This document shows positions 33,269 to 44,183 of a stretch of DNA of 64,000 nt, piece by piece. The position numbers were made by a program, and so were the translations under genes. The first letter of the stretch is position 1, and each line of letters begins with the position of its first letter. Source of the stretch: Phragmites australis (lineage: Eukaryota > Streptophyta > Magnoliopsida > Poales > Poaceae); assembly GCF_958298935.1 (NCBI RefSeq), contig NC_084932.1, forward strand, positions 7,791,501-7,855,500. The letters are read 5' to 3'. The notes beneath the pieces were generated by a model. That model saw nothing but the letters and a program-made list of their open reading frames with translations. It did not search any database and was not told the DNA's origin.

Positions 33269-36060
33269 ACATAAGTCAGAGCCCAACCTCCCTACAATAG
33301 AACTCATCTTTTGAAGTGATGACTTCGGTCATTAAGGACGAGGCAATTTGTGCTCGAATGTTGGAGAGTGCAGACTCCTCAATGTTGCTGCCCGGTAAGT
33401 TGAATTCCTGCTAAATTAAAGTAGTTATGGAAAAAGTATGCAACTAGCGTGAGAAAAATCATTCTATCATCGGATATTTGTAATGAATAAAAGCAGCTAT
33501 GAAAAGACTATGCAATTATCTTATATCTGGGGATTTCATATCCTTTCCTGCCATGAATAGCAGCATGTGACGCGTAACGTAGAATCCACAGGAGTTGCCT
33601 GGTGGTTGTTGGTTACACTAGAAAGAGAAAAAACCATCAGTTCAAAAGGAAAAAAATATAGTAGTAAAGTATTTGCAAATATGTCTGTTGGCACTTACCG
33701 TGAAGATAGTCTTATGTGTCAGTGTGCGGGGTTCCTTCGGGTCATACTTTGAATCACAGCGCATATACATGTCAAAAGCCCTACATGCAAAGAGGGATCC
33801 AATAGTCAACATTTTGTGTAAGTTTGAAAAGTTCAATATGTAACCTAAGTCATTAAGAGCTCACTCGTCGAGAATTTTTTTGACGAAAGTATAGTCATGT
33901 TGTCCCCGTTCGCTGTTAGGTCCCATCACTAGTCTTGATGAATCAAGGTACCATACCAAGTTCCACTTGGAGGCAATGACTAGTAAGATCCAATGGCTAC
34001 CTGTGTTGTGGCCGGCCATCAGGTAGTCCCTCTTCGAAAAGTGGCTCATTGCCCTAGCCACACATTCCACAACGAATTCCCTTTGTTGTTCCATCAAAGA
34101 AATCGTCATATTTTGGGGGTCAAGAAATCTGAAGGGCGCCTTCTTCCTCATTTCTTATATCAAATGTGTACAGATAAGAAATTAGTTAGATTGGATAATT
34201 TAGTGGTAATAATTAATGAACGTCTAGTTTGGAAGGGTTTACAATGTAAAGCATCGCAATAACCCCACGTCCAGCCCATCGAGGTTGAAGAGGTCGTATA
34301 AGTCATTGAAGCACACGAGGAAGTAGCCGTCCCTAATCAAGAAGTGACGATTTTGATTTTTGGTAATATAAGACAATGGAAACTTTCTTCTCGGCAATTG
34401 AGTCCTTATAAGACGACTTGAATTTCTTCGGTAGCTGCTTCTTGGACCCTGGCCTGGACTTCTTCTTCTCTGGGCTGCCCTCAGGTTGCTTACTTGTAGA
34501 TGATGGAGTGAGCAAATGCTTCTTCTTCTTCTTCGGGCTGCCCTCAGGTTGCTTAACTATAGATGGTGGAGTGGGCAAAGGTGACACAACTAGCACATCT
34601 CGAGGCTGAGGTTGGGGTAGGGAACTTGAACGTCCAGGCGGATTGCTCATAGATGATGTGTGCACCATGATGTCCCCCTCTTCCATTGGATCCTTTGAAG
34701 ATGAGCTTGACTTAGTTTTTGGATCTCATCATTAGGGGGGACAGGCAAATCTGTGTCCACGGCATTGGCACGCACAAAATTCACGAAGACCACAACATAG
34801 CTAAGACGTATCAGGACCGTATGTAACACCTAGACATTTGGATGCACCTGGCCCTTTTCAACCTCAACATAGTAGCCTCCAGGTCTTATGACTGGTGAGC
34901 ACGGTATGGGCCCATCGAGAAGGTCTATGGTATCTGGCTCCACAGATGGAGAGAAGACAGGTTGTTCAATCTCCCTAGAGGCTTGACTACTCTTGTGTCC
35001 AGCAATGGGGCTACCACCCGCTGGTGCACTAGGAATTATGACTCCTCGTGCCGCAAACTTTTGCATGACGTCTTGATAAATGATCTCCTTGATTGACTGG
35101 GTCAATGCTTCCACATCTATTGGGACCGACCTCTTCCTCTTCTTATACATCCTGACGTGTTCGGGGAATCCTAACTTCCAGCCCTGGGAACTGGACACGC
35201 CTCGAATGCGACCTGGGTGCTCAGGGTTTCCCAGTGTAGTAGAGAGCACGTCATGTTCCTTGACCCTGGTGTATGAACCTTTGGAGGAGTGGGTTGCTAT
35301 TTCTTTCACCTTTTGAGCGACTGTCTTAGTTTTGCTACATTTGAAGGTGATTTCTCCACTATCTGATAGCATACCCCTCAGACGCAAATATGATTGCGAT
35401 GATCCTGGGAATTGAAACCAATTATTCTTGCGGCCTTCGTTGGCTAACTTTGCATCCTTCGCCTACCATTTATCCCTTTTCCCCATGTACCCACCTGTGC
35501 CCAGGTTGTGATTCTTCTTGTTCTTTGCCTGAAGCTGCTTCTTTGCTGAACTCTCCATTTGGAACATCTCAGAGCTCTTTAACACCAAAGCTTCCCAATC
35601 CTCTCTTTTAATATATGGGTACTTGTTGAAGGGCTCTAACTCTTTTGCCATATACTCGTTCACAAGCTTGCTCTTGTGGCTTCTCCAAAGTTCGGCGATC
35701 ATTTTCATAGCAGCCCTACAAGCCTTCGCCTCCATGTTCCCCGAGAACTCCAGAAATATATTGACACCATCATTGAACAAGGCATTCTTTTGATCCACAA
35801 TGAGGTCATCGAACTTCAGAAGGGTCAATGGAACCCTCTCCTAAGCATTAAGGCCTACGAGCTTCCGTAACATCTACAGGGCCTTCTTCTCCACAGGCAC
35901 ATCGTCATCATCGATTTCCATGACGGTAATCTTTTCAGTCAGTCACTTTGCTTGTGCCCTTGCCTTTCGTACTGTTGCTCTACTCGGACCTGGTTGCACA
36001 GATGTTTGACTAGGAGCTTGTGCTTCGTCAGAGGATCCCGATGACTCATTGGCAAATATC
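33269..36060 (-). pseudogene. TNPA-like protein with Ulp1-type cysteine protease domain
   Basis: On the minus strand an acidic N-terminus (about 36050) is followed by a segment with KKNHNLGTGGYMGKRDKW (35470-35520). Then STTLGNPEHPGRIRGVSS and GWKLGFPEHVRMYKKRKR (35140-35260) match the plant En/Spm transposase (Transposase_24/TNPA-like) signature. A Lys-rich linker carries two copies of KQPEGSPKKKK (34440-34570). A Ulp1/C48 peptidase domain then follows over three exons, 34151-33865, 33780-33699 and 33617-33517: AGHNTGSHWILLVIA and VWYLDS supply His and Asp, and QPPGNSCGFYV supplies Gln and Cys. Donor GTGAGC and acceptor ATGTAG support the splice sites. The 3' exon near 33269-33410 (EFNLPGSNIEES) is uncertain. 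At least one stop lies in the TNPA part (35850-36000). Confidence 0.7.
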
Positions 36061-36204
36061 TAGTAGACACGAATATGCAGATACAATTGTATAAGTCTTA
36101 GTAACTATATTAACTTTTATATGAATTTATGAAAATATGATGTATTTTTTATCAAAAGCGAAGGTTCCTAGCTAATTTCTAATAGGCAAAGATAGGTCCT
36201 AATC

Positions 36205-36421
36205 CCATTCGGGGATATGTGGCCGAGTAGGTTTCCATGCTCTTGTATGATTTTGGAGAAAATTTTGGCAGCACCTCCCTGCTGCTCTCCAAATACACAT
36301 CTTGACAACGAGCCGACAGGGTGTGTATCTGGAGAATAACAGGGAGACGCCACTGAAATTCTCTCTAGAACCATACAAGAGCACAAAAACCTACTACTCG
36401 GGCCACATATCCTCGAACTGT
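36205..36421. repeat. Long imperfect inverted repeat in CACTA module A
   Basis: Arms of about 100 nt (36205-36312 and 36313-36421) pair with roughly 80% identity: GGCCGAGTAGGTTTCC...TGCTCTTGTATG against CATACAAGAGCA...CTACTACTCGGGCC. A related copy lies at 38795-39015. A transcript across it could fold into a long hairpin. It lies between the TNPA-like gene and the module-A right end. Confidence 0.8.
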
Positions 36422-37089
36422 CCAAAGTACATGGACAATTCGGGAGCATCTTCTTATAAATATGACAAGTTACCAAGTCATATTTATAATTAAACACTTC
36501 CGAACGGGAGATGACGTAATAGGTTACGCAACCTAAATTCATTTTTGGGATTTTCTTACAAATTTAATTTTAACCATCATGCACTTGTTGTGCAATATGC
36601 ATACATTAGTGACAAGAATATACAATAGCAGATAAACAAGACTAAGAATTAATGTGTGTTGTCAGGACTAAACATAAGCATATAAACATCAAGAACATAT
36701 TTATGTCATCAAGTTTCACTCTCAGAAAGCAGGTTACGACTGATGTCTCCATCCAAACGCCAAATTGGCTATATCATATCATCAGTATGTGTGATAGCAC
36801 ACTCTTAATTCTTAGATCATTTCCAAGAACAGCTTGCACTGCAGCCTCCATATTTATACATATTGAAAAGCAAAATACTAACCATTGATTCACATACCCT
36901 CTATCTCCTATATTACCGTAAATACTACATAGAAATCGCAACTCAAGGGTCAAAATTCAGAACACATAGAGTTGAAGTATTCAATAGTAAGTGTTAAATG
37001 GGTAAGATAACAACGTGCCAAACTCATATGTGCTAATCTGCTAAGTTCATATTGTCGCACCTAAGTAGAATATGTTGTCACACACAACC

Positions 37090-37770
37090 TCATTTAGCCG
37101 CTGTCATCATCGAGTAATATAATCCGACATAACATTTGCATTCACCCTGGCACACAAAGTATGGCAAAATGCACAAAAGTAACTCACAATGGCACATGAG
37201 GATGATGGCACCAAGCGTCGGTGAGGAGGGGACAGTGAGAAACCTACCAAGATAGATGAGGACGATGGCAGTGCAGAGCACGGTGGCGTGGGATCCTTGG
37301 TGTCGGGGTGCTCATCGGGGAGGAGGCGACTGTGGTGTGGGCTCCTCGGTGTTGGGGAGGGGGATGGGGATGGCAGGGAGACGCCAGTGGCCTCAGGGAT
37401 GACCGTGACAAGGAGGCGAGGAGGAATGGGCGGCACACGCAACATGACTAAGGAAAATCGGAGGCTAGGGTTCCCAGGTCCGTTATTTATAAATATATCA
37501 TTAGTGACGGGAGAATTTACCACCCGTCACTAATGATCGGGTCATAGTGACGGGTGAATTTACCACCTTTCACTAAAGATCGGGTCACAATGACAGGTGG
37601 ATTCTATCATTAGTGACGGGTGGTAAATTAACCTGTTACTATCTATAGCTTTACTAACGCGTAAAGTTATCATCTGTCACTAATGTGCTCATCCCTCTAA
37701 GGGATTTACCTGTATACTGGTTACATCCTAAAGCAAATAAGTTAGGATTTAGTAGCCATCTTCTCCTACG
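37090..37770. repeat. CACTA module A/B junction (right end A, left end B)
   Basis: A GC-rich stretch (37200-37480), like the 5' leader at 40850-41110, leads into a subterminal array (37494-37690; GTGACGGG and CCCGTCAC words). Then comes AAGGGATTTACCTGT...AGGATTTAGTAGCCATCTTC, matching 33040-33105 near the true left end. No CACTA terminus and no 3-bp duplication is present here, so this is a fusion of two ends, not a simple nested insertion. Confidence 0.65.
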
Positions 37771-37931
37771 AACATATCACAAATTTGAGGTTACATTAAA
37801 AGTCAGACTTAACTGAATATTACAAATATTAGAAATTGAGGTTACATTGAAATTCAGACTTAACTGAATATTACAAATTTAAGGTTACATTGAAATTCAT
37901 TTGGCATGTTGCAACCGTTTTTGTGCATTCT

Positions 37932-38590
37932 TTACATAGATCCCTTAGTTATGGTCGGAACGTAGGTATGGAGTCTTCGCATTCTGTGCAACCTGTGGCA
38001 TGACTGCACATGAAGTTTTTTATCTGTCGTGTCAGTCACATAAAACACCTGGCCAACTTGTTTAGCAAGTACAAAAGGTTCATCCTTATATCCACCAGGA
38101 TAAAATGGTGTCTTCGACTCTCGTACCAGTTCTTGGAATTTGGCAAACGCACCATCACTACACTCGTTGTGCCCCTCAGCATCGCGCACCATTTGGTCCA
38201 TATTCTCCACAAAATCCACATAGTCATCATTGAATCCTAATATATCTACGTCCCTGAAATAATCATCCATATCGCCGGCTGGTGGGAGTCCTTGATCCAT
38301 ACTGCCATCTGAGAGGACCTGATCCATTTCCCCTTCGTTAAGGCCTTCCTCACTGTGTTTGTTCCAAACGTGATATCTCTCTTTGAATCCACGCCTTAAC
38401 AAATGATCATACACATTGTTAGGTTTTGGAAACTTCTTCTCATTTTTACAATCACAGCATGGACACCAAATTACCGTTTTACCCTGACATTCCATATCCA
38501 CCACCGCGACAATCAAGAAAGACTTCACACCGCTTATGTACTCGTTACAAGTACGGCAATCAAGATAAATCTAACTTCAGTCCACCATCT
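37932..38590 (-). pseudogene. TNPD (En/Spm transposase), N-terminus fused to a C-terminal scrap
   Basis: The minus-strand frame reads EYISGVKSFLIVAV, then VIWCPCCDCKNEKKF, VYDHLLRRGFKERYHVW and NKHSEE, the transposase-associated domain at the TNPD N-terminus with its zinc-ligand-like Cys-rich core. It continues to FQELVRESKTPFYPGG, then jumps to VGQVFYVTDTTDKKLHV, which resembles the TNPD C-terminus. The whole catalytic DDE core (tnp2) is absent. The start codon side has a frame break near 38540. A full-length TNPD is near 1000 residues; here about 200 remain, so this copy cannot catalyse transposition. Confidence 0.75.
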
Positions 38591-38794
38591 ACAAATTGGA
38601 AAAAATATTAATTCTAAATAGAAACAACAGAGAAGGTAGAATAAGTATAAAAATTCTAACTCAATTTAACTAAATTAAGTATGTACGTGTGTTCTAGTGA
38701 TATTCAAGACAACAATTAACATCAAAATATGATACATGTTATCTATGTCAAAGGACCCTAGCTAATTTCTAATAGGCAAAGATAGATCCTAATC

Positions 38795-39015
38795 CCATTT
38801 GAGTATACGTGGCCTGAGTAGGTTTCCATGCTCTTATACAGTTCTGGAGAAAATTTCGGTAGCACCTCCCCGTTGTTCTCTAAATACACGTCTCAGCAAC
38901 GAGCTGAGATGGTGTGTATCTGGAGAACAACAAGGAGACACCACCAAAATTCTCTCTAGAACCATACAAGAGCACATAAACCTACTACTCGGGTCACATA
39001 TCTTCGAATTGTCCA
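38795..39015. repeat. Long imperfect inverted repeat in CACTA module B
   Basis: It is homologous along its length to 36205-36421, with the same TAGGTTTCCATGCTCTT and AAGAGCACATAAACCTACTA arms. The homology extends beyond the hairpin on both sides (38755-39115 matches 36165-36520), so the whole 360-bp unit was present in both modules. Confidence 0.8.
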
Positions 39016-39249
39016 AAGTACGTGGATAATTCGGGAGTATCTTATTATTAATATGATGAGTTGCCAAGTCATATTTATAATCAAACACTTCCGAATGAGA
39101 GAAGTAGGTTACGCATGTACACTAATGGGGACAATCCATATATATCCACATATATCAATATCTGAGAGAAGGAGCAAAATTGTTGATTCCAACTCAAACC
39201 CTAGAATCCACCATGTATATATGAGCAAGAGGAGGAGGAGAGGGAGGAG

Positions 39250-39840
39250 GCAAACCTTCAAAGGACAGGGACAGACACCAACTTCAAATCACTGAGATTT
39301 GATTTGGCCTCAACAGAATTGCCAAAAAAATTGCCCCTTTGTCGAGCAGTCATAGCAGACAGACACTATCTGGTCGTGCTGCTCGGGGAATAAAATAACA
39401 GTAAACATCACTCATTTGTGACGGGTTATAAGGACAACCGTCACTAGTGAGTGAGCCATTAGTGACTAGTCTCATAACAACCCATCACTAATAACTGGCC
39501 CCGGGAGGGAGCCGCCAAGGCTACATTTAGTGACGGGTTATAAGGACACCCATCACTAATGACTTAATGTTAGTGATGGGTTATAAGGACACCAGTCACT
39601 AATTATTTAACATTAATGATGGGTAATAAGAATATTCGTCACTAATAATATATTAGTGATGGGTGAAAACTAAGACCCATCACTAATGACTTCTACAAGA
39701 AGAGATTGACTTTCAAAATAGAGGCATGTATGCAAACAGAGAGTACTTCAATAGATCCCATTCAATAGAACATAACTAAACTTCGATGGACAACATCCTA
39801 AAGCATTGTTAGGATTTGACAACCGTCTTCACATTCAAGA
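39250..39840. repeat. CACTA module B/C junction
   Basis: Subterminal words (GTGACGGGTTATAAGGACA and relatives, 39404-39690) are followed by CATCCTAAAGCATTGTTAGG (39789-39808), a third copy of the module 3'-end sequence. As at the A/B junction, no terminal CACTA motif or target duplication was seen. Confidence 0.6.
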
Positions 39841-39936
39841 AAACAGATATATATCTAGAAACTTGAATTTAACTCAAGTCAGTCATACAATATAGTTATG
39901 CATATATTACGTACTTATCCAAATATCCATACATCA

Positions 39937-40741
39937 TTACACCTGAGCATTTGTCACAGCACGTAACCTCTGATATTTGACATAGTTGAAATCTACAATA
40001 TTGTATCCTAGTACTTCATAGATATACATTAGCGCATGAATTAGTGCACTCTCTTTTGGTTGATGTGGATGACTCGATGCTTTACCAAAGATAGTAAACA
40101 ATATCTTATCAACTGATTTATTTCCACTTAAATGAAACCTTATATCAGCCTGAAAGTTGCCTTCAGCAGTGAAGTCTACTCTAGGGCCATAAAAGCTTAA
40201 CCCAAGATGCTCCATGGCTTTATCTAAGATAGCATGAAAGCTAATTGCCACAAAGGTGTCACCAAAAGTATCATACAAGTAAAGAAAATAAATTTATGAA
40301 AATAATACACACTAACAGTCATGTATATCAAAATAACCGGATTACATATTACTTTACAATATCATATTCATCCAACTAAGCAAATCTCTCACTGATCAAA
40401 GTCAAATCCTCTTCGCTCTCCTCAAGCGCTTTTATTCAAAAATAGTTGTAGTCAGGCAAACAAAACCCATGCTCCTCAAGCATTTCAAGCACCCTTCAAC
40501 GACGGTTTTTTTGTTTGTAATGTAACAAAATCGGTGATGCATTTCCACAAGCCGTAATAGTGATATCCCCACTACTTTCTCTCCTTGAACATATGTCAAA
40601 AGAGATAGATAGCTTCACAAAATTCCTTCCATCTAGAGTGGATTGCACCAAAGGTATAATACCACATATCACAGGGATTACCTCTTTGAGCCGTAGGATC
40701 GGTTTCAACACATACATGATAGGATGATATGAATTGAGCAT
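39937..40741 (-). pseudogene. Unrecognised gene with a twice-repeated domain, in CACTA module C
   Basis: I do not recognise the family. Two minus-strand open stretches (40741-40496 and 40278-39937) show the same pattern. First: ITACGNASPILLHYKQKNRR, leading after a stop into LEMLEEHGFCLPDYNYF. Second: FTIFGKASSHPHQPKESALI, then ALMYIYEVLGYNIVDFNYV. Both share G-AS...Q...helix...G-x-I/L-x-D-(Y/F)-N-Y, so a domain of about 80 residues is present twice. This position in a CACTA element often holds TNPD, but no transposase signature is seen, so a captured host gene is possible. Stops between the two parts could be spliced out or could be damage. Confidence 0.4.
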
Positions 40742-40849
40742 AATGTACTATAAAATTAATTAAATTGTTGTGTCCTAATGAGTGTTAATATGAGCCTAAC
40801 AATTAGGGAGAAAAAGAAAAGTGGTTACTATGATCAGTCTCGATTGTGG

Positions 40850-41131
40850 CTGGTGGGGGAACACCGTTGGGGGAACACCTGGAGGGTAGTGTACGCCTGG
40901 AGCGTGAGTTGATGAAGGAGTTGTCGGGATCCATCCAAGTCTACCACGGAGATAGCAACGGCCCCCGCCACTACCTTGATCCATCACCCTAACCCTAGAG
41001 GGTAGAGAGGGGCGGCGGAGTACGTGGGGCTGTGGTGGAGGGGAGGATGGCAGCAGCATCGATGGCGAGGTGCGAATGGCGGCGGCGATAGGAGGATGAG
41101 GTGAGCGGACGTGAGCGAAAATGAGAGTGGT

Positions 41132-41217
<86 letters not shown>

Positions 41218-41255
41218 GGCGAATAAGAGTGTTCGAGCAGATAGGAGTGGTCGGT
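40850..41255 (-). other. GC-rich 5' leader region of CACTA module C with (GA)41
   Basis: A GC-rich leader (40850-41110) is followed by an uninterrupted GA repeat at 41133-41214. The poly-SL translations across it are artefacts of the microsatellite. The leader resembles 37200-37480 in composition and in several GGCG/GATGG words. Confidence 0.55.
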
Positions 41256-41623
41256 GAAGAAATTAGTGACAAGTGAAAATAACACCCGTCACTAATTACT
41301 TTAATATTAGTGACAGGTCACATAATGACCTGTCACTAATGAGTAGGCTACATTTAGTGGCGTGTGCCCCATATACCCGCCACTAATGATTGAATTATTA
41401 GTGACAGACATTAATATGACCCGTCACTAATATCTTTACTGACGGGTCGTTCGCTTGCCGTCACTAATGAACACTCATTAGTGACGGGTCTTGGCTGGGT
41501 CCCGACTCGGGACACACACTAGTGACGGGTAAGCACGGGACTCATCACTAATAGTGCACTAGTGACGGGTACTAAGGAGCTATCAATAATGATGTGTCTC
41601 CTTTGATGGTTTCTTACGTTGTG
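41256..41623. repeat. Right subterminal array and terminus of the CACTA composite
   Basis: At least eight copies of (C/A)CCCGTCACTAAT or ATTAGTGACGGGT occur between 41262 and 41572. The end is TTTCTTACGTTGTG, then acc (target duplication). The terminus has diverged at 3 of 13 positions from the left one. Confidence 0.8.
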
Positions 41624-42780
41624 ACCCCCTGTGCTAGTTCTGTCTTTAAGTGTATAGGTGATCAGGAGATGAGCGAGAGCATCTTTGTAGATGGCGATCT
41701 TCCAGCTCTTGGTAATGACGAGGATGATGCACTACTTCTCTCCACCACATCGGCTCCAGAGCTGGCTCCTGCTTCTTCTACTAGAGCAGAGGATCCTGCA
41801 GCCTCTATTTTCACTTTAGCTGCTCTGAAGCCTGCACTAGCTATGTTTAAGGGGGAGGTTCTCTCAAGGCGTGAGGCTCCTCAACACATTTAGTGGTGAC
41901 ACCCTCCATGGACAATGACTAGTGACATCAATGAGAGGGTAACGAGAAACTATGAGCATGGATTTTTAGATGTCGATGATGGGCTAGCACAATTTCTTAA
42001 TTGGACTTCAAATCAAGCATTGCAAACAGGATACATTCGTTCACAGATGAATTACACCAAGGAGTTGATGAAGAAGTTCGACATGAGCGATGCTAGCCAT
42101 CGGTTGTGGTTGATCCAAATGAAGATGGCGAGGTGGTGGACCAGTGGGAGTTCAGGAGCATGATTGGCTCCCTTCTGTACCTGACGGTGACAAGACTGGA
42201 CATCAATTTTGCCGTCTGCCTCTATTCACGCTTTCAAGCTTCACCGAGGATGTCTCATCACCAAGCGGTGAAACACATTCTGAGGTACCTCAAGCACACT
42301 CTCTAGTATGGACTTTGGTTTTCTGCTGTCTCTTCACTTTCTCTTCGAGGTTTTTCCGATGCGGATTTTGCTAGTTATAGAATTGACAGGAAGAGTATCT
42401 CTGGTACTTGTCATTTCTTGGGTATTTTTGTTGTGTGTTGGTCTTCTCATAAATAGTATAGCGTTGCATAGTTTACTGTTGAAGCTGAATATGTTGCTGC
42501 TATTAGCTGTTGTTCATAGATTTTATGGATGGTTGCTACCTTGAGGGACTTTGGGTTAGATTTGAAGAGTGTACCCACTTTTGTGTGACAACACCAGTGC
42601 CATAAGTCTAGCCAATAATCCAGTTCAGCACTCTAGAACCAAATACATAGATGTGAGATTCTACTTTTTGAGAGACCACAATGAGAAGGGGGCATAAACT
42701 TAAAATATATTGATATCCAACACTAGCTAGCCGATATTTTCACCAAGCCTCTAGATTCTACTAGATTTTAATATTTGAGG
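41624..42780 (+). pseudogene. Sirevirus D pol, part 2 (hinge, RT fragment, RNase H)
   Basis: It resumes exactly where part 1 stopped: PCASSVFKCIGDQEM and SESIFVDGDLPAL, then RREAPQHI. Most of RT is deleted: the next recognisable piece is GYIRSQMNYTKELMKKFDMS, then WEFRSMIGSLLYLTVTRLDI and HQAVKHILRYLKHTL (RT C-terminus, 42150-42306). RNase H follows in broken frames: GFSDADFASYRIDRKSISGT, TVEAEYVAA, and [20 protein letters not shown] with ADIFTKPLD near 42740. The YVDD catalytic box is missing. Confidence 0.8.
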
Positions 42781-44183
42781 GGAGAGTTTGGTGTGTGCTA
42801 TCCATGTGGCATTGTGTGAGGAGGAGTTGCCTTTGTATATATTCTATCTTAATTTTGTTGCATTTGCATTGCATTGCATCATGCAAGATAATCATAGTAG
42901 TTGAGCTTTGACTTGTATGTTTAGCATTTTTATTTGCTAGACTTGAATTTGGACTAAGTTGAGTAGTTGTGCGGAGCAATCTTTTAATCTTAGGCTCTTC
43001 TTGATGCTTTGACCTGAAACATTTCAAGCAAGCTAGCTTTCCTCAAGATGAAATTTGGCAATTTTATGAATCATGTAGGTTATGAAATGCTACAATCTTT
43101 ATCACCATGTTCGTAATTTCTAAGGCTTAGTCAATACTTGTGTTAAGGCTAGTTTCATGAATATCTTGCTCTAGGACTTCTTGATTCAAGATAGTGGATT
43201 GGAGAATATTACATTATATTTTCTATCTTTGTCAAATGTTTAGCTTATGATAGAACCTTGAAGGAACATGCATTCCTTGTGTTGCAAAGGCACTACTTAA
43301 CTTGATCTTGTGAAAAACTTGATAACTTGTGCAAATTGAATTCTTTTAAGAAATCAAGTCTTTTGTGCTAAAATGAAAACCAATATGGTTGTCTTGAAGC
43401 CTCAGTGTGTTTGTCGTACCACGTCGCGCGACACTTTGCTTGGATAAGAGGCAACTTGAGGATAAGATGAAAATGACAGCAATGTGCCTAAATGTTAATT
43501 CTTTTTAATCATTTGATCAATCTAAGTTTTGATTTCATATGTGAGCATTTGCAAAGCCTAGTGTCATGAATGCATGTTTGCCTAGTTTGAGATTGAAGTT
43601 GGCTAGTTCTTAATGCTTGTATTGCCTCGACACGAGTGGATGCTTATACGATGGTTGCTTTGAACATGATTCAGCTTTGTGAAATTAAATACGCCAACCA
43701 ATTCTTCGGGTTTAGCTTGTGACACTTCATGTTTTTGTATCAATGTCTCTTTTTGATACTTTGTGCAATTGTGAGCTCCATCTTCTTCTTTCCGTAGCCC
43801 TTTGACGTTTTTAGCATTTGCAAATGCTTTGTGGTATACTTGTAAAAGCTCATTAGGTTTGCATGTTCATGCATTGCATAATATTTTGTCCTTGATGTTT
43901 GCATTACCAAAGGGGGGGGATGAGTGAAAAAGGGGAGAAATGAAAAATTTGCATCAAATCGTAAAGAAGAATCTCGCATAAATGAAAATGTGCATTCATT
44001 AAGGAGGAGCATTTGATTTTGTGTTTTTGAGTTTTTATTGCTCTTTTTAGGTTTTTGGATTTTCTTTGCCAAGTGATATATTTTGCTCTTTCTTGAGTTT
44101 TTGGTCACTTGGATGTGCTTTATATCTTCAAACCAAAATCTTTGTGTTTTGAGGGTTGTCAATGCACTCATCAAAGGGGAGAT
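42781..44183 (+). other. Long non-coding 3' region of Sirevirus D with two purine tracts
   Basis: There is no coding potential on the plus strand. Two tracts, CAAAGGGGGGGGATGAG (43909-43925) and CAAAGGGGAGATTGAG (44172-44187), share the same form. The second abuts the 3' LTR and is the functional polypurine tract. Duplicated tracts of this kind are a known Sirevirus trait. The 180-codon minus-strand frame 43740-44282 is a shadow. Confidence 0.7.

Larger units (their letters stand above)
32493..41623 (-). mobile_element. Composite CACTA transposon, three modules, one TSD
   Basis: The left terminus is CACTACGCCAGAA; the right terminus read inwards is CACAACGTAAGAA, 10 of 13 matching. The 3-bp direct repeat acc (32490-32492 and 41624-41626) flanks it. 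Removing the element restores the Sirevirus frame DESTPCAS. Three-base duplications are diagnostic for CACTA. Genes run on the minus strand. Internal arrays of the subterminal word TAGTGACGGGT at 37494-37690 and 39404-39690 divide it into three parts. The left and middle arrays are followed on the right by copies of the same 3' sequence (CCTAAAGCA...AGGATTTNGTAG). Confidence 0.85.

Noticed and set aside
40796..41285. Frames with long Ser-Leu repeats
   Set aside because: They are translations of the (GA)41 microsatellite and not a repeat protein.
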